A DNA stretch of 64,000 nucleotides from Phytomonospora sp040655735 (GCF_040655735.1 NZ_JBFAKK010000012.1:124001-188000); one strand, 5' to 3'; numbered from the stretch's first letter, positions 50,291 through 61,629 are shown. Numbers and translations: made by a program. The notes: generated by a model from the letters alone, not told the origin.

Positions 50291-51673
50291 ATGACCAAAC
50301 GTGACTGGGGCGTGCTCTTCGTCCTGTGCGGCGCCATCTTCCTTGAGGGCATCGACATCGCCATGCTCAACATCGCCCTCCCCGCGATCCGCGCCGACCT
50401 CGGCATGACCACCGGGGAGCTCCAGTGGGTGGTGAGCGCCTACGTCCTCGGCTACGGCGGGTTCATGCTCGTCGGCGGGCGCGCCGCCGACCTCTTCGGC
50501 CGCCGTCGCGTGTTCGTCGGCTGGCTCGCGGTCTTCCTGCTCTTCTCCGGCCTCGGCGGTTTCGCCGAGGAGGGCTGGGTGCTGATCGTCGCGCGGTTCG
50601 TCACCGGCGTCTCCGCGGCCTTCATGACCCCGGCCGGCCTGTCGATCATCACGACGCGCTTCGCCGAGGGCGCGGCCCGCGACCGCGCGCTGCTGATCTA
50701 CTCCGGCACCGCCGCCGGCGGCTTCTCCGTCGGCCTGGTCATCGGCGGACTGCTCACCGCCGTCGACTGGCGCTGGGTCTTCGGCGCCCCGGTCGTGCTC
50801 GCCGCGATCATCCTCACCGCCGCGCTGATCCTGATCCCGCGCGCCGCCGAGCCCGAACGCGTTCCCGGCAGCCGCGTCGACCTCGGCGGGGGAGCGGCGA
50901 TCACGGGCGCGATCGTGCTGCTGGTGCTCGGCGTCGAGCGCGCCTCGCACGTCGGTCTCGGCACGACCCTGGCGACCTTCGCCGCCGGGCTCGCCGCGCT
51001 GGCGCTGTTCGTCACCATCGAGCGCCGCACGGCCCATCCCCTGGTGCGCCTGGGGATCTTCCGCTCGGCGGCGCTGATCCGCGCCAACCTCGGCACGCTG
51101 CTGATGGCCGCGGCCTTCTTCGGCTTCCAGTTCCTCGTGGTGCTGTACATGCAGGAGTGGCGCGGGTGGTCCACCTTGGAGACGAGCCTCGCGCTGCTGG
51201 TGATGGGCATCGACGTGATCATCGCGCCGACCCTGACGCCCGTGCTCGTCCGGCGCTTCGGCACCGGCCGGGTCATCTTCGGCGGCCTCGTGATGGCGGC
51301 GGTCGCCTACGCGCTGTTCCTGCCCGTCAGCGGCGACTGGGCCTACGCGGTGATGCTGCCGAGCCTGCTGCTGATCGGCCTGTCCTTCTCCTTCGCCTAC
51401 GGCCCGCTGACCATCGCGGCCACCGACGGCGTCGCCGAGAAGGAGCAGGGACTGGCCGGCGGACTGCTGTACACGTCCTTCCAGTTCGGCGCCGCGCTCG
51501 GACTGTCGGCCGTCACCGCGATCAGCGTCGCGGCCACCGACGGCACGTCACCGGCGGCGGTCCTCGACGGCTACCGCGCCGGTCTGGTCCTTCCTCTTGC
51601 GCTGGCGGTGATCGCGGCGGTCGTGAGCGCCTTCGGCCTGCGCTCGCGACGCCCGGTGCCCGTGCCGGCCTGA
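50291..51673 (+). CDS. MFS multidrug exporter (DHA2/EmrB-QacA family)
   Basis: A 460-residue, 14-helix transporter. Motif A-like GGRAADLFGRRRVF in loop 2-3, the helix-1 Asp GIDIAMLNIALP and ELQWVVSAYVLGYGGFMLVGG match DHA2 drug-proton antiporters. The helix-5 segment TGVSAAFMTPAGLSIITTRF corresponds to motif C. Likely exports hydrophobic compounds, controlled by the divergent LysR gene. The ribosome-binding site is weak. Confidence 0.88.
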   Translation: MTKRDWGVLFVLCGAIFLEGIDIAMLNIALPAIRADLGMTTGELQWVVSAYVLGYGGFMLVGGRAADLFGRRRVFVGWLAVFLLFSGLGGFAEEGWVLIVARFVTGVSAAFMTPAGLSIITTRFAEGAARDRALLIYSGTAAGGFSVGLVIGGLLTAVDWRWVFGAPVVLAAIILTAALILIPRAAEPERVPGSRVDLGGGAAITGAIVLLVLGVERASHVGLGTTLATFAAGLAALALFVTIERRTAHPLVRLGIFRSAALIRANLGTLLMAAAFFGFQFLVVLYMQEWRGWSTLETSLALLVMGIDVIIAPTLTPVLVRRFGTGRVIFGGLVMAAVAYALFLPVSGDWAYAVMLPSLLLIGLSFSFAYGPLTIAATDGVAEKEQGLAGGLLYTSFQFGAALGLSAVTAISVAATDGTSPAAVLDGYRAGLVLPLALAVIAAVVSAFGLRSRRPVPVPA

Positions 51674-51675
51674 AC

Positions 51676-51708
51676 CCGTGGGTCCGTCCCCAGTGGACGG
51701 ACCCACGG
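51676..51708. terminator. Bidirectional terminator
   Basis: A perfect 14-bp stem (51676-51689 with 51695-51708), loop CCAGT, between the convergent MFS and ABC permease genes. Confidence 0.75.
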
Positions 51709-51714
51709 CCCCGG

Positions 51715-52536
51715 CTAGCGGCTGAGCCTGCGGTACTTGCGCGCGCACAGCGGCAGGAACACCGCGAAGGCGACCAGCGGCCAGACGATCGCCAGCAGGA
51801 GCGCGTTGTCGGCCGGCCAGGATCCGCCGACGACTCCGGGGTTGCCGAACAGTTCCCGGCTGGCGGCCACGGTCGCCGAGAGCGGGTTCCACTCGGCGAT
51901 CGGGGCCAGCCAGCCCGGCAGCTGCTCGGGCGAGACGAAGGTGTTGGCCAGCATGGTGATCGGCATGAGCACCATCCACGCCGCCCCGGCCGCCTCGGGC
52001 TTGAGGAACAGGCCGAGGTAGATGCCGACCCAGATCATCGCGAAGCGCAGGAGCAGCAGCAGCCCGACCGCGCTCAGCGCCGCTCCCCAGGTCCCGTGCC
52101 AGGTCCAGCCGATCGCCAGGCCGCAGCCGAGCAGGATGATCAGCTCCAGCACGGAATTGATCATGTCGGCGAAGCTGCGGCCCAGCACGACGCCGGTCTG
52201 CGACATGGGCATCGTGCGGAAGCGGTCGGTGACGCCGCGGGAGGCGTCGCTGCTGATCATCGCCATGGTCGCCATCACGCCGTTGGCCATGGCCTGCGCG
52301 AACATCCCCGGCATCAGGAACTCGGCGTAGTCCCCGCCGCCCTCGACGGTCATGGCGCTGCCCAGGACCAGCCCGAACAGCGCGACCATCACGATCGGGT
52401 AGAGCAGGCCGCCGATCGCCACGGCCGGGTTCCTGATCCAGTGGACCAGCCCGCGCGTGGTGATCGTCCAGCCGTCGCGGATCGCCCAGTACAGGTGCGA
52501 ACCGAGCGAGGGGCTCGCCTCGTCGAAGGTGGTCAC
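51715..52536 (-). CDS. ABC-2 permease (DrrB-like)
   Basis: A 273-residue, six-helix permease with the ABC-2 signature ITMLANTFVSPEQLPGWLAPIAEWNPLS near the C-terminus (residues about 185-212) and helices MVALFGLVLGSAM, MNGVMATMAMISSDASRGV-type loop. It resembles DrrB of the daunorubicin exporter. It overlaps the ATPase gene by ATGA and forms an exporter with it. Downstream partner of the operon controlled by TetR. Confidence 0.87.
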   Translation of the reverse strand: MTTFDEASPSLGSHLYWAIRDGWTITTRGLVHWIRNPAVAIGGLLYPIVMVALFGLVLGSAMTVEGGGDYAEFLMPGMFAQAMANGVMATMAMISSDASRGVTDRFRTMPMSQTGVVLGRSFADMINSVLELIILLGCGLAIGWTWHGTWGAALSAVGLLLLLRFAMIWVGIYLGLFLKPEAAGAAWMVLMPITMLANTFVSPEQLPGWLAPIAEWNPLSATVAASRELFGNPGVVGGSWPADNALLLAIVWPLVAFAVFLPLCARKYRRLSR

Positions 52537-53501
52537 GACGCCTCCTCGCCGGGAATGTGCCGCCCGGTCAGGCGCAGGAACACCTCGTCGAGGGTCGGCC
52601 TGCGCAGCGCGACGTCCTCCACCTCGACGCCGAGGTCGTCGAGTTCGCGCAGAACCTGGGTGAGCACGCCGATCCGGTCGCGCGCGGGCGCGTTGAGGCG
52701 CCGCTCGTCGGTGTTCACCTCGACCTCGGCGGCGCTGATGCGGCCGATCGCCTTCGCGGCGGTGTCCAAGGTGGACTCGTCACGCACGACCAGATCGATC
52801 TGGTCGCCGCCGATCATCGCCTTGAGCCGGTCGGGGCTGTCCTCGGCGATGATCCGGCCGCCTTCGCCGGGAAGCGCGGCCAGCACGGCGATCCGGTCGG
52901 CGAGCCGGTCGGCCTCGTCGAGGTACTGGGTGGTCATCAGGACGGTCGTGCCGCCATCCACAAGGGAGCGGATGGCCGACCAGACCTCGTTGCGGTTGCG
53001 GGGGTCGAGGCCGGTGGTCGGTTCGTCGAGGAACAGCACCTTCGGGGCGAGGATGAGGGTCGTGGCCAGGTCGAGCCGCCGCCTCATGCCTCCCGAGTAG
53101 TGCTTGACGCGCCGGTCGGCGGCCTCGGTGAGGGCGAACTGCTCCAGCAGCTCGCCCGCCCTGATCTTGGCCCGTTTCTTGCCGATGTGGTAGAGCAGGC
53201 CCCACATCTCCAGGTTCTCCCGCCCGGTGAGGATCTCGTCGACGGCCGCCTCCTGCCCGGTCAGGCCGATGCGGCGGCGGACCTGGCCGGGCTTGCGGGT
53301 CACGTCGAAGCCGGCGACGGTGGCCGTCCCGCCGTCGGCCCGCAGGAGCGTGGCCATGATCCGGATGGCCGTGGTCTTGCCCGAACCGTTCGGTCCGAGG
53401 AGACCGCAGATGGTCCCCTCCTTCACCGCCAGGTCGAAACCGGAGAGTGCCCGGGTCTTGCCGAACGTCTTGCGCAGTCCTTCGGCGACCAGCGCGTGCA
53501 C
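52533..53501 (-). CDS. ABC transporter ATPase (DrrA-like)
   Basis: A 322-residue ATPase: Walker A GLLGPNGSGKTT (about 35-46), signature HYSGGMRRRLDLA, Walker B VLFLDEPTTGLDPR, H-loop region TTQYLDEADRLADR, then a C-terminal regulatory extension (about 240-322), as in DrrA daunorubicin exporters. GTG 53501 is chosen because AAAGGAGG ends 8 nt before it; GTG 53510 would overlap that site. It would power the permease in the same operon, exporting a hydrophobic toxin. Confidence 0.9.
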   Translation of the reverse strand: MHALVAEGLRKTFGKTRALSGFDLAVKEGTICGLLGPNGSGKTTAIRIMATLLRADGGTATVAGFDVTRKPGQVRRRIGLTGQEAAVDEILTGRENLEMWGLLYHIGKKRAKIRAGELLEQFALTEAADRRVKHYSGGMRRRLDLATTLILAPKVLFLDEPTTGLDPRNRNEVWSAIRSLVDGGTTVLMTTQYLDEADRLADRIAVLAALPGEGGRIIAEDSPDRLKAMIGGDQIDLVVRDESTLDTAAKAIGRISAAEVEVNTDERRLNAPARDRIGVLTQVLRELDDLGVEVEDVALRRPTLDEVFLRLTGRHIPGEEAS

Positions 53502-53557
53502 GTCTCCCACCTCCTTTGAGTCATTCTTGCTTCGTTTGGGAAGCCGACACTACCATT

Positions 53558-53577
53558 ATGGAACATTCATGTTCCAT
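53558..53577. promoter_or_regulatory. TetR operator between the ABC and TetR genes
   Basis: Perfect arms ATGGAACAT (53558-53566) and ATGTTCCAT (53569-53577) around a TC centre, 20 bp in all, in the 138-bp divergent gap. The symmetry and position support autoregulation by TetR and repression of the exporter. Confidence 0.8.
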
Positions 53578-53639
53578 TCTGAGGCGTTGAGAGACCGGAA
53601 CGGTGCGGCACCGCCGAGTCCGCCCGCTACGATCGGCCC

Positions 53640-54233
53640 ATGACCAGCACGTCCGCCGAGTCGACCGCATCGGCAGAGTCGCCGACCCGCAGCCGCACCC
53701 GCCGCGCGATCCTCACCGCCGCGGCCACCGTGCTCGCCCGCAACCGGTCGGCCACCCTCGCCGAGATAGCCGAGGCCGCGGCGGTCGGGCGCACCACCGT
53801 GCATCGCTACTTCGCCGACCGCGACGAGCTGATCAAGGCCACCGTCGCCGACTCGATCACCGCCATCGGCGACTCGATCCTCGACGCCCGCCTCGAAGAA
53901 GGCCCGGCGCGCGAGGCGATGCACCGCCTCATCACGGCCATGGTCGACACCTACGAGCACATGATGTTCCTGTGGGGCGAGCCGGCCATGCTCGAACTCA
54001 TCGACCCCGCCGACAACCCCGACATCGCCGACCGCTCCGTCCGCGAGCTCATCGCGCGCGGGCAGGCCGAGGGCGTCTTCGACCCCGACGTGAGCGTCGA
54101 CTGGATCCAGCAGACCCTGTGGGCGCTGACCTACACCGGCGGCGAGGCGGGCGCGAAGGGCGAGCTGCCGAGGCACGGCGTCGCGGCGACGGTCATCCGC
54201 ACCTTCGAGCGCGGCCTGTACCGGGGGAACTAG
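53640..54233 (+). CDS. TetR-family regulator of the ABC exporter
   Basis: A 197-residue TetR regulator. Helix-turn-helix TLAEIAEAAAVGRTTVHRYFADRDELIKA (about 39-67) is complete; the C-terminal domain (about 70-197) is helical and would bind a ligand. It is divergent from the drrAB-like genes with a strong palindrome between, so it presumably represses them until the exported compound binds. It ends overlapping the convergent methyltransferase by 4 bp. Confidence 0.9.
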   Translation: MTSTSAESTASAESPTRSRTRRAILTAAATVLARNRSATLAEIAEAAAVGRTTVHRYFADRDELIKATVADSITAIGDSILDARLEEGPAREAMHRLITAMVDTYEHMMFLWGEPAMLELIDPADNPDIADRSVRELIARGQAEGVFDPDVSVDWIQQTLWALTYTGGEAGAKGELPRHGVAATVIRTFERGLYRGN

Positions 54234-55138
54234 CGCTTGCGGAACTCCCACGCGATGAGGACCGGCGCGCCGTCGAAGGCGGCGTTGGTCGCCTCGGCGG
54301 CGAAGGGGTGCAGCGCCCAGCGGTCGGGCGGGCCCTCGGGTGAGAACTCCGGAGCCGGGCCGGTGGCGTTGCCGGGGACGCCGTCCTCGTCGACGTGGCT
54401 TCCCGGCAGGCGCGGTTCGACGCAGTCGAGGACCTCGAAGCCGTGCGCGATGGCGGTGGTCAGGTAGTCGGCGGCCGACCGGCCCAGGTTGCGCACGTAG
54501 ATCACGCGGCCGTCGGCCGCGCGGCGCACGATCGGCTCCTCGTAGAGCCCCTGGATCCCGCGTACGTCGGACACGACGAGCCGCCCGCCGGGCTTGAGCA
54601 CCCGGGCGAACTCGGCGAACACCGGCGCCAGGTCCGGCACGTGGCACAGTGCCAGGGCGCAGACGACGACGTCGACGTGCGCGTCGGGCAGCGGCAGTTC
54701 TTCCAGTCGTGCCTGGTGGAACTCGGCGCCGGGGAGCTTGGCGCGCGCCGGCTCCAGCATCGCCGGGGAGGTGTCGACGCCGATGACGCGGTGCCCGCGA
54801 GAGGCGAGGTAGGCGGCGTGCCGCCCGGTGCCGCAGGCCGCGTCGAGCGCGAGGCCCGGTTCGGACCGGTCGAGGAAGCGGCGCACCACGGGCTGTTCGA
54901 GGTCGATCATTCCGTTGCCGGGATCGTCGTAGTTCGGTGCCCACGCGGCGTAGACGTCGGCCGCGGGCGCTTCTTCGGCCTCCGTGCCCTCGCCCCAGCG
55001 TTCGGCGTCGTCGAGGAGGGCGCGGATCTCGTCGATGCGGGCCTGCACGAACGCGCGGTCGCGCCCGCCGCCCCAGCTGCGCATCAGCGCGATGCCCTGG
55101 ATGCCGAGCAGGTAGGCGAGCGGGTGCTGATAGAGCAT
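54230..55138 (-). CDS. SAM-dependent class I methyltransferase
   Basis: A 302-residue methyltransferase: motif I LALDAACGTGRHAAYL (about 96-111), motif II VIGVDTSPAMLEPAR, LPDAHVDVVVCALALCHVPDL motif III/IV region and the RVLKPGGRLVVSD block. A helical N-terminal extension (1-60) precedes the Rossmann fold and VYAAWAPNYDDPGN is typical of the UbiE/small-molecule methyltransferases. The C-terminal section (about 220-302) would close over the substrate, which is unknown. Confidence 0.88.
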   Translation of the reverse strand: MLYQHPLAYLLGIQGIALMRSWGGGRDRAFVQARIDEIRALLDDAERWGEGTEAEEAPAADVYAAWAPNYDDPGNGMIDLEQPVVRRFLDRSEPGLALDAACGTGRHAAYLASRGHRVIGVDTSPAMLEPARAKLPGAEFHQARLEELPLPDAHVDVVVCALALCHVPDLAPVFAEFARVLKPGGRLVVSDVRGIQGLYEEPIVRRAADGRVIYVRNLGRSAADYLTTAIAHGFEVLDCVEPRLPGSHVDEDGVPGNATGPAPEFSPEGPPDRWALHPFAAEATNAAFDGAPVLIAWEFRKR

Positions 55139-55179
55139 GCCCGCACGCTAGGAGCGCTTCCGCTTTGCCGGCAAGGGAA

Positions 55180-56121
55180 TTAGCCCGCGAAGGCCCGCCG
55201 GTAGCCGGCCGGGGTCGTGCCCAGCCGCGCCCGGAAGTGCCGCCGCAGGTTCAGCGCCGAGCCCAGCCCGACCCGCCCGGCGACGGCGTCGACGGTCAGG
55301 TCCGCGCGCTCCAGCAGCTCGCGGGCCGCGTCGAGGCGCCGCGCCAGCACCCACTCGCCCGGGGTCACGCCGACCTCGGCGGTGAAGCGCCGCGCGAAGG
55401 TCCGCGTCGACATCCGCGCCCGCCGGGCCAGCGCGACCACGCCGAGGTCGGCGTCGAGGTTCTCCCCGGCCCAGGCCAGCACGCCAGCGAGGCCCCCGTC
55501 CCCGGCGGCCGGCACCTCCCGCCGGGCGTACTGCGACTGCCCGCCCTCGCGGTGCGGCGGCAGGACCATGTGCCGGGCGATCTCGGCGGCGTAGGCGGCC
55601 CCGTGGTCGCCGCGCACGACGTGCAGGCACAGGTCGACGCCGGCGGCGGTGCCCGCGCTGGTCGCCACGTCGCCGTGGTCGACGTAGAGGACGTCCTCGT
55701 CGACGATGACGCTCGGATGCCGGGCGGCCAGTTCGGCCGCCGCGCGCCAGTGCGTGGTGGCGCGGCGGCCGTCGAGGAGCCCGGCCTCGGCCAGCACGAA
55801 GGCCGCCGAGCAGACGCCCAGGATGCGCGCGCCGCGCTTGTGCGCCGCGCGCACGGCGTCGAGGATCTCGGCCGGCACCGGCTCCTCGCGCGCCTGCCAG
55901 CCGGGAATGACGACGGTCTCGGCGCGGTCGAGGAGCGACAGGTCGTGCTCGACGGTGAGGCCGTAGCCGATCGTCGTGGGCATCACCCCGGGGCGCAGCG
56001 CGCATACGTCGAAGGAGTACCGCGACGGCTGGCCGGCCCGCGACAGGCCGAATACCTCCGCCGCGCAGGCCAGCTCGAAGGGCGACTGCGGCGGGTGCAG
56101 GAGTGCGACGACCTTGTGCAT
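55180..56121 (-). CDS. GlxA-family regulator (DJ-1/PfpI domain plus AraC helix-turn-helix)
   Basis: A 313-residue AraC-type regulator: an N-terminal DJ-1/PfpI-like domain (about 1-190) with the nucleophile-elbow motif ILGVCSAAFVLAEAGLL (Cys near 104) and a C-terminal double helix-turn-helix (VVALARRARMSTRTFARRF; VDAVAGRVGLGSALNLRRHF). The start is ATG 56121 (MHKVVALLHPP), not the in-frame start at 56202. Divergent from a cupin gene that it may regulate. Confidence 0.9.
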   Translation of the reverse strand: MHKVVALLHPPQSPFELACAAEVFGLSRAGQPSRYSFDVCALRPGVMPTTIGYGLTVEHDLSLLDRAETVVIPGWQAREEPVPAEILDAVRAAHKRGARILGVCSAAFVLAEAGLLDGRRATTHWRAAAELAARHPSVIVDEDVLYVDHGDVATSAGTAAGVDLCLHVVRGDHGAAYAAEIARHMVLPPHREGGQSQYARREVPAAGDGGLAGVLAWAGENLDADLGVVALARRARMSTRTFARRFTAEVGVTPGEWVLARRLDAARELLERADLTVDAVAGRVGLGSALNLRRHFRARLGTTPAGYRRAFAG

Positions 56122-56192
56122 GGCAGAAACATATCCAAAGATGACTTCACTGCCACTGCCCGGGCGTGATCTTCGACCGCAGGATGGTGGAC

Positions 56193-56513
56193 ATGACAGC
56201 ACCCGAAGACCGCGTCACCGCCGTCCACCTCGACGAGGTCGTGACCTCCGACATCGCCCCCGGCATCACCCGCATCGGCCTGCCCGGCGACGCCGTCGCC
56301 GCCCGCGCCTTCGACTTCGAGCCAGGCACGCAGTGGCCCGAGGTCGACGTCCACGGCGCCGACGAGCTCGTCTACGTCGCCTCCGGCGAACTGCTCGACA
56401 ACGGCCGCCGCTACCCCGCCGGATCCTTCCTGCACTACTGGCCGGGCTCCCGGCACCAGCCGGGAACCGAGTCGGGCGCCAGGATCCTGGTGTTCACCGC
56501 CAAGGCCGCTTAG
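56193..56513 (+). CDS. Single-domain cupin protein
   Basis: A 106-residue cupin beta-barrel: HGADELVYVASGELLDNGR and FLHYWPGSRHQPGT contain the two cupin motifs, with likely metal ligands His, Glu and the second His. The fold is related to ChrR-type and quercetinase-like cupins. GTGG precedes the ATG at 56193; starts at 56184 or 56166 are possible. Divergent from the GlxA-type regulator and probably its target; the ligand is unknown. Confidence 0.8.
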   Translation: MTAPEDRVTAVHLDEVVTSDIAPGITRIGLPGDAVAARAFDFEPGTQWPEVDVHGADELVYVASGELLDNGRRYPAGSFLHYWPGSRHQPGTESGARILVFTAKAA

Positions 56514-58972
56514 CCTCGCGCGGCCTCCACGGCGGCGAAGGCGTTGATCACGCCCGCGCCGACGAGGTTCTTCGCGCCGCCGCACGCGTCGAGCCCGTTG
56601 GGGACCTCCTCGTCGAGGAGGTCGAGCGCACCCGTCGCCGGGGTCGCCGTGGAGGCCAGGATCGCCTCCGTGCCGGCGATGTCGCCGATCAGCTCGGGGT
56701 TCGCCTGCCACAGCAGCGCGACCACCCCGGCGACGTGCGGCGTCGCCATCGAAGTCCCCGACAGGGGCCCGTAGCCGCCGCCGGGCAGCGAGGACACCAC
56801 CTCGACGCCCGGCGCGGCGATGTCGGGCTTGGCCGCCCCGGTGCCCGAGATCGGCCCGCGGCTGGAGAACCCGGCCACCTTCGCCGCGTTGTCCACGGCT
56901 CCGACGGTGTAGGCGCCGTCGTAGCGGGCCGGTGGCGTCGACGCGCTTTCGCACGCCGGGCCGGAGTTCCCGGCCGCGACGACCACGAAGATCCCCGCCG
57001 CCGTCAGCGCGTCGACCCCCGGACCGAGCACGGACTCGTCGCAGCCCTCGATCTGCGGGCAGCCCCAGGAGTTGGTCAGCACGTGCGGCGCGCGGGTCGG
57101 GTCCCCTGCGGTGAACGGGTCCTCGCCGGGACCGTAGGGCGCGAGCATGAACTGCATGCAGGCGATGTAGTCAGCGGGATTGCCCAGGTTGCGCGGCAGG
57201 TTCATGCAGCCGATCCACGACGCGCCCGGTGCCACACCGATCCCGTCGTCGCCGAGCGCCAGTCCCAGCGCGTGCGTGCCGTGGCCGTTGGGGTCATTGG
57301 GCGTCGTGGTGCCGCCGTCGGGGTCCAGCCACGAGTCGTCGCCGCCCCGGAACCCGTTCTCCAGCGCCGGATGCGAGCCGTCGACACCGGAGTCGGAGAT
57401 CCCGATGGTGATCCCCGAACCGTCCACACCGGACTCCCACGCCTTGTCGGCGCCGATGAGCGAGATGTTCGGCTGTGCCGCGGCGACGCTCTCGTCCGAA
57501 CCGCTCATCACCGGCGCCGCCTCCGGCACCGGCCGCAGCTGCGGGCTCAGCAGCACCGCCGACACGTCGTCACGGTCATCGAGCCACAGGCGCGCGTCGA
57601 GGCCCTCGTCGATCTCGATCGCGTTGACCAGGTAGTAGGGCGTGTAGGCGATCCCGCGGTCGTCCAGTTCGGACCGCAGCGAGGCCTGGCTCTCCTCGGC
57701 GTGCGCGACCAGGCGCCGGTGCGTCTCGGTCAGCCGCTCGTCGCGGTCGGCGATCTCGCTGACACCGGACAGGTCCGCCTGCGTGCTCAGCACGACGACC
57801 ACGCGCTCGCCGGTGAAGCCGGGGCTGCCGGTGAAGTACACCGCGCACGCCGTCGCCAGGACCAGCACCGAGACCGCCGCGCCGACGGCCGGCAGCTCCA
57901 GGAGCCGCCTCGACAGGGCGATGTAGACGCCCGCGACCACCCAGGCGGCGAGAACGGCGATCAGCAGCGCGATCCCCGACCACTTCCCAAAGTCCTCCGG
58001 GCCGAGCACCAGCGGCAGGAACTCGTCGGAGTCGATGAAGGCCAGCGGCCCGAAGGCCGCCGGGCCTACCGCGCAGGCCACGACGCGCCCGGCGAACCGG
58101 GGGCCGCGCTGGAGGGCGGCGACGGCGAAGCCGAGGGCCGAGAGCAGCACCATCAGCGGGATCTGCACACCGGTGCCGCCGAAGGCCGAGCCGAGGACGT
58201 AGAGCGCGACACCGGCGGCGGTCCCGCCGCCGAGCATCAGCCGCCAGCCGCCTCCTTGCGTGAACGGCGCCCAGAAGCGGCGCCCGAGGACCGTCCCGGC
58301 GAGCGCGGCGAGCCCGGTCGCGGCGACGGCCGCCGCCAGGGTCTCCCACAGGCTGCCCAGGCCGCCCGACCACAGCCACGGCAGCAGCGTCACGCCACCG
58401 GCGACCAGCGCCCACCACTGCCCGCCGCCGGCCTTGTCCTCTTCGGCGTCGGCGTCGGCGTCGCGCCGACGGCGCACGGCCCACGCGATCGCGGCCAGCA
58501 GTAGCGCACCGACGCCCTGCGCGCCCAGCAGGATTTCGTTGGCGACGCCGGGGATGAGACGGGTCGCGGCCATCACCAGCAGCACCGCCACCGCCGAGAG
58601 CCACGCGCCGGCCGTCACGAACAGCCGGGGCCAGCGCCGCATGAACAGCATGGGGAGGATCGCGGTGGCGGCCATGATGGCGTTGGCGATCGCCACGAGC
58701 GTCCACAGGCCCGCCGAGACCGGCTCGTCGCCGGAGGCCTGGAGCTGCCACCACACCCACGCGCCCGTCTGGAGCACGAAGGTCCAGGTCAGCACCCACA
58801 CGCCGGCCAGGACGGCGTAGATCGCCGCGAGCGGACCCCACGTCGAGGGCCGCTCGGGCGGCGCCGCAGGGGGCGGCGGCGGGTCGAGCGTCCCGACGGC
58901 GGTGGGCGGCGGGGGCGGCGCCGGTTCGAGGCGTCCTTCGGGCTCGGGCGCGTGCGGCGTGGACTCGGTCAC
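56510..58972 (-). CDS. Polytopic membrane protein with C-terminal S8 subtilisin protease domain
   Basis: An 820-residue protein. A Pro-rich cytoplasmic N-terminus (1-45) is followed by about nine to eleven membrane helices (about 47-395, for example PLAAIYAVLAGVWVLTWTFV and ALLIAVLAAWVVAGVYIAL). A propeptide-like linker (about 400-505) precedes the subtilisin domain: Asp in SDSGVDGSHP (about 526), His in NGHGTHAL (about 563), oxyanion Asn in VAAGNSGPACES and Ser in GTSMATPHVAG (about 738). The triad is complete and faces outside. GTG 58972 is used because the frame further upstream is antisense to hutU. Confidence 0.85.
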   Translation of the reverse strand: MTESTPHAPEPEGRLEPAPPPPPTAVGTLDPPPPPAAPPERPSTWGPLAAIYAVLAGVWVLTWTFVLQTGAWVWWQLQASGDEPVSAGLWTLVAIANAIMAATAILPMLFMRRWPRLFVTAGAWLSAVAVLLVMAATRLIPGVANEILLGAQGVGALLLAAIAWAVRRRRDADADAEEDKAGGGQWWALVAGGVTLLPWLWSGGLGSLWETLAAAVAATGLAALAGTVLGRRFWAPFTQGGGWRLMLGGGTAAGVALYVLGSAFGGTGVQIPLMVLLSALGFAVAALQRGPRFAGRVVACAVGPAAFGPLAFIDSDEFLPLVLGPEDFGKWSGIALLIAVLAAWVVAGVYIALSRRLLELPAVGAAVSVLVLATACAVYFTGSPGFTGERVVVVLSTQADLSGVSEIADRDERLTETHRRLVAHAEESQASLRSELDDRGIAYTPYYLVNAIEIDEGLDARLWLDDRDDVSAVLLSPQLRPVPEAAPVMSGSDESVAAAQPNISLIGADKAWESGVDGSGITIGISDSGVDGSHPALENGFRGGDDSWLDPDGGTTTPNDPNGHGTHALGLALGDDGIGVAPGASWIGCMNLPRNLGNPADYIACMQFMLAPYGPGEDPFTAGDPTRAPHVLTNSWGCPQIEGCDESVLGPGVDALTAAGIFVVVAAGNSGPACESASTPPARYDGAYTVGAVDNAAKVAGFSSRGPISGTGAAKPDIAAPGVEVVSSLPGGGYGPLSGTSMATPHVAGVVALLWQANPELIGDIAGTEAILASTATPATGALDLLDEEVPNGLDACGGAKNLVGAGVINAFAAVEAARG

Positions 58973-59128
58973 GGCGTCAACCCTAGGCGGTCGGCGCCCG
59001 GGGACCGTGGTGGTCGGCACGGCCCGTCCCGTGGCGTCGGCGGGCCCTCCCGACCGCCCGGCCGGTGCGTGATCCACTGAATCGACACCCGGCCGCTGTC
59101 CGGGGCGATCATCGGTACGCTCGGCCCT

Positions 59129-60807
<1,679 letters not shown>

Positions 60808-60808
<1 letters not shown>

Positions 60809-61629
60809 TGCGGGTCCTGATCTCGGCGGATCTCGAAGGGGTGGCCGCCGTCGTGCACGGGGCCGAGACGCAGCCGGAGCGCTACGACTACGAGCGCGCC
60901 CGTCGCTGGATGACCGCCGAGGTCAACGCCGTCATCGCCGGTGTGCTGGAGACCGAGCCGGGCGCGTCGGTGCTGGTCGCCGACGCGCACGGTCCGTTCC
61001 GCAACATCCTCGTCGACGACCTGGACCCGCGTGTCCTGCTGGTGCGGGGAAAGCCGCGCGGACTGTCCATGATGGGCGGTCTGGAGTCGGGCGCCGACGC
61101 CGTTCTGTTCGTCGGCTACCACGCCAAGGCGGGCACCGGTCCGGCCGTGCTCGCGCACACGTCGAGCGACCTGGTCCTCGACGTGCGCGTCAACGGCCGC
61201 TCCCACGGCGAGATCGGCATGAACGCGCTGCTGGCCGGGCGCATGGGTGCGCCGGTGCTGTTCATGTCCGGCGACGACGCGGCCTGCGCGGAGTTCAGCG
61301 CCCTGGTGTCCGGCGCGGTCAGCGTCGAGGTCAAGCGCGCTCTCGGCCAGTTCGCCGCCGAAACGGTGCACCCCAAGGTGATCTGCTCGCGGCTGCGCGA
61401 GGGCGCCGCCCGCGCGATGGCCCGCCGGGCGCACGTCGGGGCCCTGTCGGCCGAGGGACCGGTCGAGCTGGAGATGGACCTGAGCCGGCCCGTCGCCGTG
61501 GACCTAGCGGTGCTCGTCCCCGGTGTGTCGCGAGTGGACGGTCGCACGGTCCGCTTCGAGACGGACTCCTTCGAGGAGGCCTACCGGGTCATGCTGCTGA
61601 TCATCCAGCTCGGGAGAGTGCCGCTGTAG
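60808..61629 (+). CDS. M55-family D-aminopeptidase (DppA-like)
   Basis: A 273-residue zinc D-aminopeptidase that releases D-amino acids from peptides. Zinc-site motifs: SADLEG (about 6-11), DAHG (about 64-67), GYHAKAGT (about 103-110), and the SHGEIGMN helix follow the DppA template. A 1-bp overlap with hutU (TGATG) suggests co-transcription although D-peptide breakdown and histidine use are not usually linked. Standard length. Confidence 0.9.
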
